Source: Zoogloeaceae bacterium
GTDB taxonomy: Bacteria > Pseudomonadota > Gammaproteobacteria > Burkholderiales > Rhodocyclaceae
Length of the DNA: 64,000 nt
Direction of reading: 5' to 3'
Assembly (NCBI GenBank): GCA_024235675.1
Contig: JACKLZ010000002.1
Coordinates: 1,052,001 to 1,116,000 of the forward strand
The notes beneath the pieces were generated by a model. It saw nothing but the letters and a program-made list of their open reading frames with translations. It was not told the origin of the DNA and did no database searches. The position numbers were made by a program, and so were the translations under genes. Positions 33,122 to 42,019 of this stretch are shown here, in pieces. Each line of letters starts with the position of its first letter. The stretch's first letter is position 1.

Positions 33122-34182
33122 GCCGACCCGCCCTTGCCCGCATTGACCTGAGCGCACTGCGCCACAACTACCGTCTGGCGCGCGAGCGTCACGGCGGGCG
33201 GGCACTGGCGGTCATCAAGGCCAATGCCTACGGCCACGGCGCCGTCGCCTGCGCCCGCGCCCTGGCCAGCGAGGCCGACGCCTTCGCCGTGGCCATCGTC
33301 GAAGAAGCACTTGAGCTGCGCGACGCCGGCATCCGCCAGCCCATCCTGGTGCTCGAAGGCGCCTTCGGCCCGGATGACCTGGCCCACGCCACCATGCACG
33401 ACTTGTGGATGGTCGCGCACAACGCAGAACAGATCGCCCTGATCGAAGCCCACCGCAGCATCCGCCCGCTCACCGTGTGGCTGAAAATGGACAGCGGCAT
33501 GCACCGCGCCGGCCTGGCCCCGGCCGACTATGCCGCCGCCCACGCCCGCCTCAGCGCGCTGCCGCAAGTGGGCAACATCGTGCTGATGACCCACTTCGCC
33601 CGCGCCGACGAACCGGATGAAACCGCGACGGCCGACCAGGTCGCCACCTTCGATCGCGCCACCGCAAATCTGCCCGGCGAGCGCAGCCTGTGCAATTCCG
33701 GTGGCATTCTTGCCTGGCCGGCCGGCTATCGCGACTGGGCCCGCCCCGGCATCCTGCTCTACGGCGCCGACCCGATGCCCAGCGATGATCACGGCCTCAA
33801 GCCGGTGATGACGCTGGAGAGCGCGATCATGAACATCCGCGAACTCGCCCCCGGCGAAGCGCTGGGCTACGGCGGCCGCTTCGTCTCCGACACCCCGACA
33901 CGCGTCGGTCTGGTCGCCATGGGCTATGCCGACGGCTACCCGCGCGTGGCACCCACCGGCACGCCGGTGGCGGTCGACGGCCAGCTCACCCGCGTCATCG
34001 GCCGCATCTCCATGGACATGATGACGGTCGATCTCACCGCGCTCCCCGCCGCCCGCATCGGCAGCCGGGTCGAACTGTGGGGGAATACCGTGCCCATCAA
34101 TACCGTGGCCCACGCCGCCGGCACCATCGCCTACGAACTGCTGTGCAACATCAAGCGGGTACGGCGCGAATACGTGGGCTAG
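33118..34182 (+). CDS. dadX: Alanine racemase (catabolic, PLP)
   Basis: Interconverts L- and D-alanine, supplying DadA with D-alanine. It is 354 residues from a GTG start overlapping the dadA stop. AVIKANAYGHG carries the PLP lysine (K34), and GYADGYPR contains the second catalytic base Tyr, with RPGILLYGADP and RISMDMMTVDL as further family motifs. Its position after dadA supports the catabolic DadX role. If no other racemase gene exists in the genome it would also serve the cell wall. Confidence 0.95.
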   Translation: MSRPALARIDLSALRHNYRLARERHGGRALAVIKANAYGHGAVACARALASEADAFAVAIVEEALELRDAGIRQPILVLEGAFGPDDLAHATMHDLWMVAHNAEQIALIEAHRSIRPLTVWLKMDSGMHRAGLAPADYAAAHARLSALPQVGNIVLMTHFARADEPDETATADQVATFDRATANLPGERSLCNSGGILAWPAGYRDWARPGILLYGADPMPSDDHGLKPVMTLESAIMNIRELAPGEALGYGGRFVSDTPTRVGLVAMGYADGYPRVAPTGTPVAVDGQLTRVIGRISMDMMTVDLTALPAARIGSRVELWGNTVPINTVAHAAGTIAYELLCNIKRVRREYVG

Positions 34183-34298
34183 TCCCCCGGCGCACGCCAC
34201 GGCGCACCTCGCGACCGACCGCGCAGCCGCCTATACTCGGTAGGCAAGCCCGCCTCGCGACCGTCCATTGGCGGTCGGATGCCCTGCCGGAGTCTTCC

Positions 34299-35051
34299 AT
34301 GCGATCTGCCTTGTGTGCCGTCCTGCCAGCCCTGTTCGCCACTGCAGCAATGGCCGCCGAGCTGCCCAAGGGCAACTGCCTGGCCCCAGCCGCCGGACAT
34401 GATCTGACCGCCTGCGACTTCACCGGGCGCGATCTGTCCGGGCTGGATCTGAGCGGCGCGCATCTGGACAACGTGCGCTTCACCGACGCCCAACTCAATG
34501 GCACCCGGCTCAACAAGATCACCGCCAAATGGGCCGACTTTCGCGGCGCCCAGCTCAAGGGCGCGCACCTGACTGACGCCGACCTGTTTCACGCCGTTTT
34601 TGACAAGGCCGACCTCTCTGACGCCAAGCTCCAGCGCGCCAACCTGTTCGGCGCCAATCTGATTGCCACCCGGGCGCCGAAGGCCGACTTTACCGGCGCC
34701 TTCCTCAAGGATCTGCTGATGCATGACGCCGATCTCACCGGCGCCATCCTGCGTGACTGCAATGCCCTGCGCGCCGTGCTCACCGACTCCATCCTGGTCG
34801 GCGCCGACCTGTCGGGCAGCAACTTCACCGGCGCCGACGGCGAATCGGCCGATTTCTCGTCCGCCATCCTGCGCGGCACACGCCTCGGCGGCGCCTCACT
34901 GCGCGCCGCCAACTTCCGTCAGGCCGACCTCACCGACGCCGACTTCTCGCACGCCACCATCACGCAAGCCGATTTCACCGGCGTCAAAAATCTGCCGCAG
35001 ACCGTCACCGACCTGCTGATCGGCCCGCACATCGGTGTGTTCACCCGCTAG
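34299..35051 (+). CDS. Secreted pentapeptide-repeat protein
   Basis: A 250-residue protein with a signal peptide (MRSALCAVLPALFATAAMAA). About 35 tandem A(D/N)Lxx pentapeptides follow, for example CDFTGRDLSGLDLSGAHLDN and ADLTGAILRDCNALRAVL, forming a right-handed beta-helix. Such folds are structural; a periplasmic binding or scaffold role is possible, but no function can be assigned. Its stop codon overlaps the stop of the convergent HDOD gene (CTAG). Confidence 0.88.
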   Translation: MRSALCAVLPALFATAAMAAELPKGNCLAPAAGHDLTACDFTGRDLSGLDLSGAHLDNVRFTDAQLNGTRLNKITAKWADFRGAQLKGAHLTDADLFHAVFDKADLSDAKLQRANLFGANLIATRAPKADFTGAFLKDLLMHDADLTGAILRDCNALRAVLTDSILVGADLSGSNFTGADGESADFSSAILRGTRLGGASLRAANFRQADLTDADFSHATITQADFTGVKNLPQTVTDLLIGPHIGVFTR

Positions 35052-35929
35052 AACACGCCCGCCAGGGTTTGAAATTCGCGCTCGATCTCGTCGGCGAGCG
35101 CGCTCAGTTCAGGATCATCCAGCAGCGGATGACCCGCCTCGGACGCCGCACCGTTGAACAACCACCCGGCCAGCCCGCCGGCCAATTGATTGGCCACATA
35201 GACCACATCCTCGAGGTTCCGCAGGCCGTGCTCAAGCGCATGGGGCTGGTCGTGCTCGCGCGTGGCCTGGATGATGTGCTCGGGCAAGCCCAGCGCACTC
35301 ATCAGCGATTCGCCGATGCTCTCGTGCCATTGGGTAATGAGGTGTCTGACCGAGTCGGGCCGGATGCGCATCTCTTCATACTGCGCCGCGCGATAGAGCA
35401 TGTAGAAAGCCCCCAGGTCGTGCACCAGGCCGGCCATCATCGCCTCTTCGCGATTCACCCGGGTCAGCCGCGCGGCGACCACGCGCGCCGCCGCAGCCGT
35501 ACGCAAGGTGTGCATCCACAGGGTTTTGGGCAAGTCACCGAAGCAGACCAGATCCTTTGAGCGCAGGAGCTGGTCCATGGCGATGGAGATGGCCAGGGTG
35601 CGCGTCGCCTCCAGGCCAATGCGCATCACCGCCGTGTCAATGTCTGTGATGGCGCGCCCACTCGGGTTGTAAGCGACCGAGTTGGCAACGCGTAACAGCT
35701 TGACCACCACCAGCGGCTCCATCCCGACCATCCGCACGACTTCGCGGATCTGGACATCCGGGTCGCGCAAGGCATTGCGTATTTTCAGCGCAGCGTCAAA
35801 ACAGGTGGGGAAGGAAATATCCTTGGCCGACAGCTCACGGGCAATGTCTTCAAGCATGCGAAAACGCTGCGCCGTGAGCGCCTCGTCTTTCTTGTCGATA
35901 TTCGGATCGTCAGTGAAATGCTCGGTCAT
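35048..35929 (-). CDS. HDOD-domain signalling protein
   Basis: A 293-residue cytoplasmic protein. The HDOD domain (about residues 35-235) contains FPTCFDAALKIRNALRDPD, MEPLVVVKLLRVANS and GLVHDLGAFYML, a relic of the HD motif. HDOD proteins act as non-enzymatic scaffolds in c-di-GMP, chemotaxis and stress signalling. It is monocistronic, and no linked output gene is visible. Confidence 0.9.
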   Translation of the reverse strand: MTEHFTDDPNIDKKDEALTAQRFRMLEDIARELSAKDISFPTCFDAALKIRNALRDPDVQIREVVRMVGMEPLVVVKLLRVANSVAYNPSGRAITDIDTAVMRIGLEATRTLAISIAMDQLLRSKDLVCFGDLPKTLWMHTLRTAAAARVVAARLTRVNREEAMMAGLVHDLGAFYMLYRAAQYEEMRIRPDSVRHLITQWHESIGESLMSALGLPEHIIQATREHDQPHALEHGLRNLEDVVYVANQLAGGLAGWLFNGAASEAGHPLLDDPELSALADEIEREFQTLAGVF

Positions 35930-36020
35930 GGTCCTTGCCGGTTGCCGCCTCCCGCAGTGCGACATCCTCTCATACCGAATGGATTTTCGCGCGTCATCCG
36001 CGCATTCGGACGCGACGCGC

Positions 36021-36623
36021 TCAGCGCGCGACCGAAATCACGGCCGGATCATCACAATGATCAATCAGAATCGCGCGCACCCGCGCCTGCCACAAGGCAC
36101 CAAAGGCCTCGGCCTCCTGCTGCGTGCCCTGCCCTGACAGCACCCGCGACATCAGCGGCCGCATCGCCGCGTCGGCGGACACGCCGCTGGCGTCATAGCG
36201 CACCGACACTTTCTCGCCGGTATCGACGCGGGTCAACGCCAGTGCATGGGCCACCGGCTGCGAAAAATGCAGCAGATTGCGCCGGTCGAATTGCCCCGCC
36301 AGACCATGAAAGCCGCTACGCTCGGTGGCGCCGGTAATGAAGGACAGCACATTGGCCACGACACCGGTCACGCCTTCATCCACCGACGCGGGCAAGTCCA
36401 CCCGCACATCACCGCGCACCGGCAGCTCATCGCCATAAAGCGCCTGCAGCCCCGTGCGTGCCATCAAATAGGCGCCGGCCACGGTGGGGCAGGAGTGCCC
36501 GGCCAGCTTGACCACCTCGCGATAGCCAATCTCATACACGCCCCCCTCAAAAGCGCCGAGCAGCGCTGCCAACGGGTCGCGCAGACGAATTGGCGCAACC
36601 TGATCATAGAAATCCGGTGACAT
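36021..36623 (-). CDS. FmdE-like protein
   Basis: A 200-residue protein whose first third, YEIGYREVVKLAGHSCPTVAGAYLMARTGLQALYG, matches the FmdE family core (AGHxCP motif, Cys44) seen in proteins linked to formylmethanofuran dehydrogenase operons and in metal-binding relatives. Betaproteobacteria lack that enzyme, and nothing here is methanogenic, so the function is open; metal or sulphur handling is one possibility. It is divergent from the cytochrome c4 operon. Confidence 0.72.
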   Translation of the reverse strand: MSPDFYDQVAPIRLRDPLAALLGAFEGGVYEIGYREVVKLAGHSCPTVAGAYLMARTGLQALYGDELPVRGDVRVDLPASVDEGVTGVVANVLSFITGATERSGFHGLAGQFDRRNLLHFSQPVAHALALTRVDTGEKVSVRYDASGVSADAAMRPLMSRVLSGQGTQQEAEAFGALWQARVRAILIDHCDDPAVISVAR

Positions 36624-36797
36624 GAAAACCCTCCCTGTTCAAGGTCATGAAAAGGCGTCGCGACACGCCGGGCGCCGCCAGATTCTACGCCCGCACAGGC
36701 AGAGCCAACCGCCAACAAGCCCCTCTCTTGCGTTGCGTCAAACCGCCATGCGCCGTGGACGGCGATACTTCAGCAATCCCTGATTTGTCGGTTTGCC

Positions 36798-37472
36798 ATG
36801 CTCACTCCTCTCTTTCGCTCCGCCCTGCTCGCCCTCTGCCTGCCTGCGCTCGCGTTCGCGGACGAGCCCGACCTCGACAAAGGCCGAGAAATCAACGGCA
36901 CCTGTGCGGCCTGTCACGGCGAGAACGGCCAGGGCGGCAAGCACGGCGAGTACCCGCGCATTGCCGGCCAGAGCGCCAAGTTCATCGCCTTCACGCTCAA
37001 GAGCTTCCGCGCGCGTGAGCGCATCAACCTGCCGATGTTCCCCTACACGCAAGAGCGCGAACTGCCCGACGAGGACATCCGCGACATCGCCGCCTACCTG
37101 TCGGCCATCGAGCTGCCGACCCGCCCGCCGAAGTTCAAGGAATCCGACGACGCACTGGCCCGCCTCACCGCCATGCAGAAGGTGATGCTCATCCCGCGCG
37201 TCGAGGGCGACATCGCCGCCGGCAAAACGCTCTACGAATCCCGCTGCACCACCTGCCACGGCGACGACGCCCGAGGCAAGCGGCTGGTACCCATGCTCGC
37301 CGGCCAGTACAGCAACTACCTCATGCGCCAGATGCAGAGTTTCCAGGCTGGCGAGCGCCCGCACGACGAAGAAAAGCCCGGCGAGGGCGTACTCAAGGGC
37401 CTCAAGGAAGCCGAGCTGCAGAACATGCTGGCCTACTTCACCACCCTCCAGAACATCGAGGACAAGCAATGA
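36798..37472 (+). CDS. Di-haem cytochrome c4/c553-type protein
   Basis: A 224-residue periplasmic cytochrome with a signal peptide (cleavage near AFA-DEP) and two class-I haem domains: CAACH at 36-40 and CTTCH at 150-154. Each is preceded by G(R/K)xxxxxxC and has a downstream Met that can be the sixth ligand (LPMFPY, VPMLAGQY). Cytochromes c4 carry electrons from the bc1 complex to terminal oxidases or reductases. It is first in an operon with a small exported protein and a Sco-type copper chaperone, with ATGA and TGATG junctions. That suggests service to a cytochrome oxidase. Confidence 0.9.
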   Translation: MLTPLFRSALLALCLPALAFADEPDLDKGREINGTCAACHGENGQGGKHGEYPRIAGQSAKFIAFTLKSFRARERINLPMFPYTQERELPDEDIRDIAAYLSAIELPTRPPKFKESDDALARLTAMQKVMLIPRVEGDIAAGKTLYESRCTTCHGDDARGKRLVPMLAGQYSNYLMRQMQSFQAGERPHDEEKPGEGVLKGLKEAELQNMLAYFTTLQNIEDKQ

Positions 37473-37810
37473 AAACCACTATTCACGTCGTCATCCTGCT
37501 CGTGCTGTCGGCCCTGTTTGCCGTCGCACCCGCGCGCGCCGCCGACGCAGGCGACGCCCTGATCACCGAACTGGGGGCGGCCAACGGCGTGGCCCTGGCC
37601 TGCAAGCACACCACCAACGTCTCCGCCATCAAGGTGGTCATGATCCACGCCGTGCCCAAGACCCGCGCCTATGGCGAGGTATTCGAGGCCGCCACCAACG
37701 ACGCCTTCCTCGGCCAGAGCGGCGAACCCTGCCCCACCGAGCCCGCGCTGTCCCAACGGGTGCACGACATCGACACCCGCCTGAAAGCCCACTTCAAGCC
37801 CCAGGGCTGA
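37469..37810 (+). CDS. Small exported protein of unknown function
   Basis: A 113-residue protein with a signal peptide (residues 1-24, ending PARA-AD). The mature part has two cysteines (ALACKHTT and GEPCPTEP) that could form a disulphide, and no known domain: GVALACKHTTNVSAIKVVMI. It is coupled on both sides (ATGA with the cytochrome, TGATG with the Sco protein), so it probably acts in the same periplasmic electron-transfer or copper-insertion pathway. Confidence 0.75.
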   Translation: MKTTIHVVILLVLSALFAVAPARAADAGDALITELGAANGVALACKHTTNVSAIKVVMIHAVPKTRAYGEVFEAATNDAFLGQSGEPCPTEPALSQRVHDIDTRLKAHFKPQG

Positions 37811-38412
37811 TGCTTCAGCGACTCCGGCTCGCCGCGCTGGCGGCACTGCTTGCGATCGCCAGCGCCGGCGTCTTCTCGGCCGATGTGCCGGCAGACGACG
37901 CCGAGCCGCTGCGACCGCGCTATCTGCTGATGGACGCCAAGGGCCGCGCGGTCACCAACGAAACCTTTCCCGAGCAGTTCCAGCTCATCAGCTTTGGCTA
38001 CACCTTCTGCCCCGATGTGTGCCCCACCACACTGGCCGAGGTCGCCGACGTCATGAAGCAGCTTGGCCCGCTGGCCGAGCGCGTGCAGCCGGTGTTCATC
38101 ACCGTCGACCCGGTGCGTGACACCCCGGTCAACCTGCAGCAATACGCCGACTTCTTCGATCCGCGCATCATCGGTCTGTCCGGCGCGCCGGCGCTGGTCG
38201 CCAAGGTGGCGAAGAACTACAAGGTGCGCTACGAGATCGTGCGCGAACCCAACGCGGCACCCGACGCCTACACGGTCGACCACTCCGCCGGGCTGTACGT
38301 CTTGGCACCGGGTGGCAATTTCGTCAAGAAATTCGCCTATGGCACCCCGGTCAGCCAGATTGTCGACGGCCTGCGCCAGCTCATCGAACAGGCACCCACA
38401 CCGCGCCAATGA
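37810..38412 (+). CDS. SCO1/SenC-type copper chaperone
   Basis: A 200-residue thioredoxin-fold periplasmic protein, N-terminally anchored or secreted. CPDVC at 67-71 and His158 (TVDHSAG) are the three copper ligands of the Sco family. It delivers copper to the CuA site of cytochrome c oxidase or keeps its cysteines reduced. The preceding cytochrome c4-like gene fits that role. Confidence 0.93.
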   Translation: MLQRLRLAALAALLAIASAGVFSADVPADDAEPLRPRYLLMDAKGRAVTNETFPEQFQLISFGYTFCPDVCPTTLAEVADVMKQLGPLAERVQPVFITVDPVRDTPVNLQQYADFFDPRIIGLSGAPALVAKVAKNYKVRYEIVREPNAAPDAYTVDHSAGLYVLAPGGNFVKKFAYGTPVSQIVDGLRQLIEQAPTPRQ

Positions 38413-38491
38413 GCCGGCGCGCGTTACAATCGGCCCGAACGCGCGGCCAGACGGTCGCGTCCGGCCACCGAACCGAAACACCCCTGCGCCC

Positions 38492-39232
38492 ATGACCGCT
38501 CCCCTGGACGACACCTTCGGCTATCAGAACGTCGCCCCCGCCGAGCGACAGCGACGCATCCGCCACGTTTTCAACGCCGTGGCCGGCCGCTACGACCTGA
38601 TGAACGACATGATGAGCTTCGGCATCCACCGTCTGTGGAAGCGCCGCTTCGTGCGCGACATGCCGCGCGAAGGCCTCATCGTCGATCTGGCCGGCGGTAC
38701 CGGCGACGTGGCCCGCCTGATGACTGACGCCCCCGGTCGCACGCTGGTCGTGTGCGACCCCAGCCTGGCCATGATGCAGGCCGGCCGCGAGCGCAATGAT
38801 TCGCCCACGCTGCGCTGGCTGGGCGGCGAAGCCGAGCGCCTGCCTTTTGCCGACGGCAGCGTGCGCGCGCTTACCGTGGCCTTCGGCCTGCGCAACACCA
38901 CCCACCTGGCGGCCGCGCTGGCCGAAATTCATCGCGTGCTGGCGCCGGGCGGGCAGTTTGCCTGCCTGGAGTTCTCGCGCCCGCAGTGGTGGCTCAAGCC
39001 CTTCTACGACGCCTACTCTTTCCTCGTCATCCCGCGCCTGGGCGCCTGGGTGGCCAAGGCGCCGGCGGCCTATCAGTATCTGGTCGAGTCCATCCGCCGC
39101 TTCCCCGACCAGCCCGCCTTCGCGCAGATGGTGAGCGAAGCCGGTTTTGAGGAGGTGCGCTGGCGTAATGTGTCCTTCGGCATCGCCTGCATCCACACCG
39201 GTCGCAAACCCCTGACGGAGGGCGCCGCATGA
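38492..39232 (+). CDS. ubiE: Ubiquinone/menaquinone biosynthesis C-methyltransferase
   Basis: SAM-dependent C-methylation of the quinone ring (demethylmenaquinone and the corresponding ubiquinone precursor). The 246-residue length is usual. It starts MTAPLDDTFGYQNVAPAERQ and has VFNAVAGRYDLMNDMMSFGIHRLWK, the SAM-binding VDLAGGTGDVARL, and FLVIPRLGAWVAKAPAAYQYLVESIRRFPDQ. Its stop overlaps the start of a MenA-like gene (ATGA), suggesting a joint role in quinone synthesis. Confidence 0.96.
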   Translation: MTAPLDDTFGYQNVAPAERQRRIRHVFNAVAGRYDLMNDMMSFGIHRLWKRRFVRDMPREGLIVDLAGGTGDVARLMTDAPGRTLVVCDPSLAMMQAGRERNDSPTLRWLGGEAERLPFADGSVRALTVAFGLRNTTHLAAALAEIHRVLAPGGQFACLEFSRPQWWLKPFYDAYSFLVIPRLGAWVAKAPAAYQYLVESIRRFPDQPAFAQMVSEAGFEEVRWRNVSFGIACIHTGRKPLTEGAA

Positions 39233-40143
39233 ATCTGCGCTCAGGCACCGGCATGGCCGATACCGGCCGACGCGGACTCAAGTTCGGGCTGTGGTGGATG
39301 GCCATCCGCCCGCGCACCCTGTCGTTGTCCGCCATTCCGGTGGTCGCCGGCAGCGCACTGGCCTGGCACGAAGGCGCGAGCTTGGTCTGGCTTCCCCTCA
39401 TCGTCGCCCTGCTCTGCGCCCTGCTCATCCAGGCCGGCACCAACCTGTTCAATGACGTCGGCGACGCCCTGCGCGGCAACGACGGACCGACCCGACTCGG
39501 CCCCGCGCGGGTCACCGCCTCGGGCCTCGCCACGCCCGGCCAGGTGCGCCGTGCCGCGCTGGCCACTTTTCTGGCCGCACTGCTCGGCGGCATCTATCTG
39601 GTGGTCGTTGGCGGCTGGCCGATCCTCGCCATCGGGCTGGCCTCGTTGATCGCCGGCTGGGCCTACTCCGGCGGGCCGCGCCCGCTGTCCTACACCGCCT
39701 GGGGCGAAGTCTTCGTGATGCTGTTTTTCGGACTGGTCGCCGTCGCCGGCAGCCACTATCTGCAAAGCGGCCAATTCACCGGCTCGGCGCTGTGGTTGGG
39801 CCTCGCGCTGGGCTGCCATGCCGCGGCGGTGCTGCTGGTCAACAACGTGCGCGATCTCGAAGCCGATCGCCGCGCCGGTCGTCGCACCCTGGCCTCGGTG
39901 CTTGGCACCGGCGCCGCCCGCAGCCTCTACGCCGTTCTCATGCTGGCGCCGTTTCCGCTGCTCGCCCAGCAACTCGGCGTCATCGGCGTCGGCGCCGCCT
40001 GGCTGGCCCTGCCGGTGTGCCTGTGGCTGGCCCTGCGTTTTCGCCACCAGCCGCCCGGCGCGCAGATGAACCACCACCTGGCGCGCACCGCCCAGGCGCA
40101 ACTCCTGCTCGGCGCCCTGTTGAGTGTCGCGCTGCTGTGGTGA
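39229..40143 (+). CDS. menA: 1,4-dihydroxy-2-naphthoate polyprenyltransferase-like (MenA/UbiA family)
   Basis: An integral membrane prenyltransferase of 304 residues and about eight or nine helices. The two Asp-rich substrate motifs are visible: NLFNDVGDALRGND (about residues 67-80) and NNVRDLEADRRAGRRTLA. Family members attach an isoprenoid chain to an aromatic acid; the WWMAIRPRTLSLSAIPVVAGSALAW opening is characteristic of MenA. Translational coupling to ubiE supports a menaquinone role. Most betaproteobacteria use only ubiquinone, so the rest of the men pathway would need to exist elsewhere in the genome. Confidence 0.88.
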   Translation: MNLRSGTGMADTGRRGLKFGLWWMAIRPRTLSLSAIPVVAGSALAWHEGASLVWLPLIVALLCALLIQAGTNLFNDVGDALRGNDGPTRLGPARVTASGLATPGQVRRAALATFLAALLGGIYLVVVGGWPILAIGLASLIAGWAYSGGPRPLSYTAWGEVFVMLFFGLVAVAGSHYLQSGQFTGSALWLGLALGCHAAAVLLVNNVRDLEADRRAGRRTLASVLGTGAARSLYAVLMLAPFPLLAQQLGVIGVGAAWLALPVCLWLALRFRHQPPGAQMNHHLARTAQAQLLLGALLSVALLW

Positions 40144-40159
40144 TCCGGACCGGCTGACC

Positions 40160-41014
40160 ATGATCAAGATCCTGCTCCCCCTCGGCCTCGCCTTCATCAT
40201 GTTCAGCCTCGGCCTGGGCCTCAAGCTCGCCGACTTCCGCCGGGTGATGACCCGCCCCGACGCCATCGCCCTCGGCCTGCTGGCGCAGATCCTGCTGCTG
40301 CCGCTGACCGCCTGGCTGATTGCCACCGGCCTGAATCTGGCGCCCGAAGCCGCCGTCGGGCTGATGATCCTCGCGGCCTGCCCGGGCGGGGTGACGGCCG
40401 GCATGGTGACGCACCTGGCGCGGGGCGAAACCGCCTTGTCGATCAGCCTCACCGCACTCACCAGCATCGCCGCCTTCATTACCGTGCCGCTGATTGTCGG
40501 CGCCAGCCTGACCCACTTCATGGGCGCATCGGCCAGCGTGCAATTGCCGCTCGGCCAGACCATCGGCGGCCTGTTCCTGATCACGCTGCTGCCGGTCGCC
40601 CTCGGCCTGTGGCTGAGCGAAAGCGAGCGTATCGGCGTACGCCATGCCGTGGTGATTCACCGCATCGCCACCGGGCTGTTCCTGCTGATCGTATTGTTCA
40701 CCTTCGCCAGCCAGTGGCCGGCGATGGCCACGCATTTCCCCAGCGTGGGGCCGGCCGCCTTGCTGCTGAACCTGATCACCATGGGCACGGGCGCCGCCCT
40801 CGGCGCCCTGGTACGGCTCGACGGCGCCGGCCGCGTCGCGCTGAGCATGGAATGCGGCATGCAGAACAGCGCGCTGGGCATCACCCTCGCCATCAGCCTG
40901 CTGGCCGAGCCCGCGCTGGCCGTGCCGGCCGTGATCTATGCCTTTTTGATGAACATCACCGCCTTTGCGGTGATCGCCGTTCGCCGCATGCGGCACCAAC
41001 CCGTCGCGGGATAA
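40160..41014 (+). CDS. Bile acid:Na+ symporter-family transporter
   Basis: A 284-residue membrane protein with nine or ten helices. The family core AACPGGVTAGMVTHLARGE and MECGMQNSALGITLA correspond to the sodium-binding crossing helices of BASS proteins. Substrates in bacteria include organic acids and bile acids; none is indicated here. It follows menA by 16 bp and may share its transcript. Confidence 0.9.
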   Translation: MIKILLPLGLAFIMFSLGLGLKLADFRRVMTRPDAIALGLLAQILLLPLTAWLIATGLNLAPEAAVGLMILAACPGGVTAGMVTHLARGETALSISLTALTSIAAFITVPLIVGASLTHFMGASASVQLPLGQTIGGLFLITLLPVALGLWLSESERIGVRHAVVIHRIATGLFLLIVLFTFASQWPAMATHFPSVGPAALLLNLITMGTGAALGALVRLDGAGRVALSMECGMQNSALGITLAISLLAEPALAVPAVIYAFLMNITAFAVIAVRRMRHQPVAG

Positions 41015-41020
41015 GCGCGC

Positions 41021-41884
41021 TCAGGCCAGCCCGAGCAAGACCACGCCCATCACCATCAGCACCGCGCCGGCCAGCCGCGACGCGCTCACCGCCTCGCGCA
41101 AGACCCGGGCACCCATCAACACGCCGATCAGCATCGACACCTCGCGCACCGGCGCCACATAGCTCAGCGGCGCCATCGTCATCGCCTGCAGCACCAGCAG
41201 ATAGGCCAGCGGCGAGAGCACGCCGATCAACAGGATATGGCGCAGGTTCCGCCGAATCTCCGCACGAAAGACCGCACGCCGGGCCAGCATCTGCGGCGAC
41301 AGGAAGACGGTGCGCACGATCAGGCCGAGGCTGTAATACAGGATCACCGGCACGCCGATCGCCCTCACCGCCCAGGCATCGATCAGGGTATAGCCCGCGA
41401 TGCACACACCGGTCATCAGCCCCCAGCGGATGCCTGGCAGCAAGCCCGGCGAGGCCACCACGTTGCGCACCACTCCGCCAATCAAGAACAAGCCCGCCAG
41501 CACCGCGCCAATGCCCAGCCAGCCGACAAGCGAGGGGTTTTCGCCAAACCACAGCAAGGCCCCCAGCACCGCAAACATCGGCCCGCTGCCGCGCGCCACC
41601 GGATACACCACCGAGAACTCACCGACCTGGTAACCCCGCAACAACACCAGGTTATACGCGATGTGAATCACCGCGCTCGCCGCAATCGCCAGCCAGGCCT
41701 GCGCACTGAGCGCCTGCGGCAAGCTCAGCCACAGCCAGGCGGCGACCGGCGCGGTGAGGAGCACGCTGACCGTATTGAAGGCCCAGATGAACACCACCCC
41801 GCCGGCCGCCTGCTTGGCCGACAGATTCCACACGGCGTGCAACACCGCGCCGGCAATCACCAGCATCAGGGCTTCCAGGCTCAC
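41021..41884 (-). CDS. EamA/DMT-family transporter
   Basis: A 287-residue protein with ten hydrophobic helices in two EamA halves (GAVLHAVWNLSAKQAAGG; GLMTGVCIAGYTLIDAWAV). Family members export amino acids, nucleotides or other metabolites. The substrate is not deducible. It is convergent with the BASS-type gene (6 bp apart). Confidence 0.9.
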   Translation of the reverse strand: MSLEALMLVIAGAVLHAVWNLSAKQAAGGVVFIWAFNTVSVLLTAPVAAWLWLSLPQALSAQAWLAIAASAVIHIAYNLVLLRGYQVGEFSVVYPVARGSGPMFAVLGALLWFGENPSLVGWLGIGAVLAGLFLIGGVVRNVVASPGLLPGIRWGLMTGVCIAGYTLIDAWAVRAIGVPVILYYSLGLIVRTVFLSPQMLARRAVFRAEIRRNLRHILLIGVLSPLAYLLVLQAMTMAPLSYVAPVREVSMLIGVLMGARVLREAVSASRLAGAVLMVMGVVLLGLA

Positions 41885-42019
41885 GGTAAGGGCACCTCCG
41901 CGGGTTCAAATACGCTTTCGACATCATGCAAGCTGCGGGCCTGACACGCCAGTCTCTGCGCGGCAAGCGCGTCGGCAAGCAGATAGAATGCCGCCTTTGC
42001 GCCACCGCCAGACTCGATC

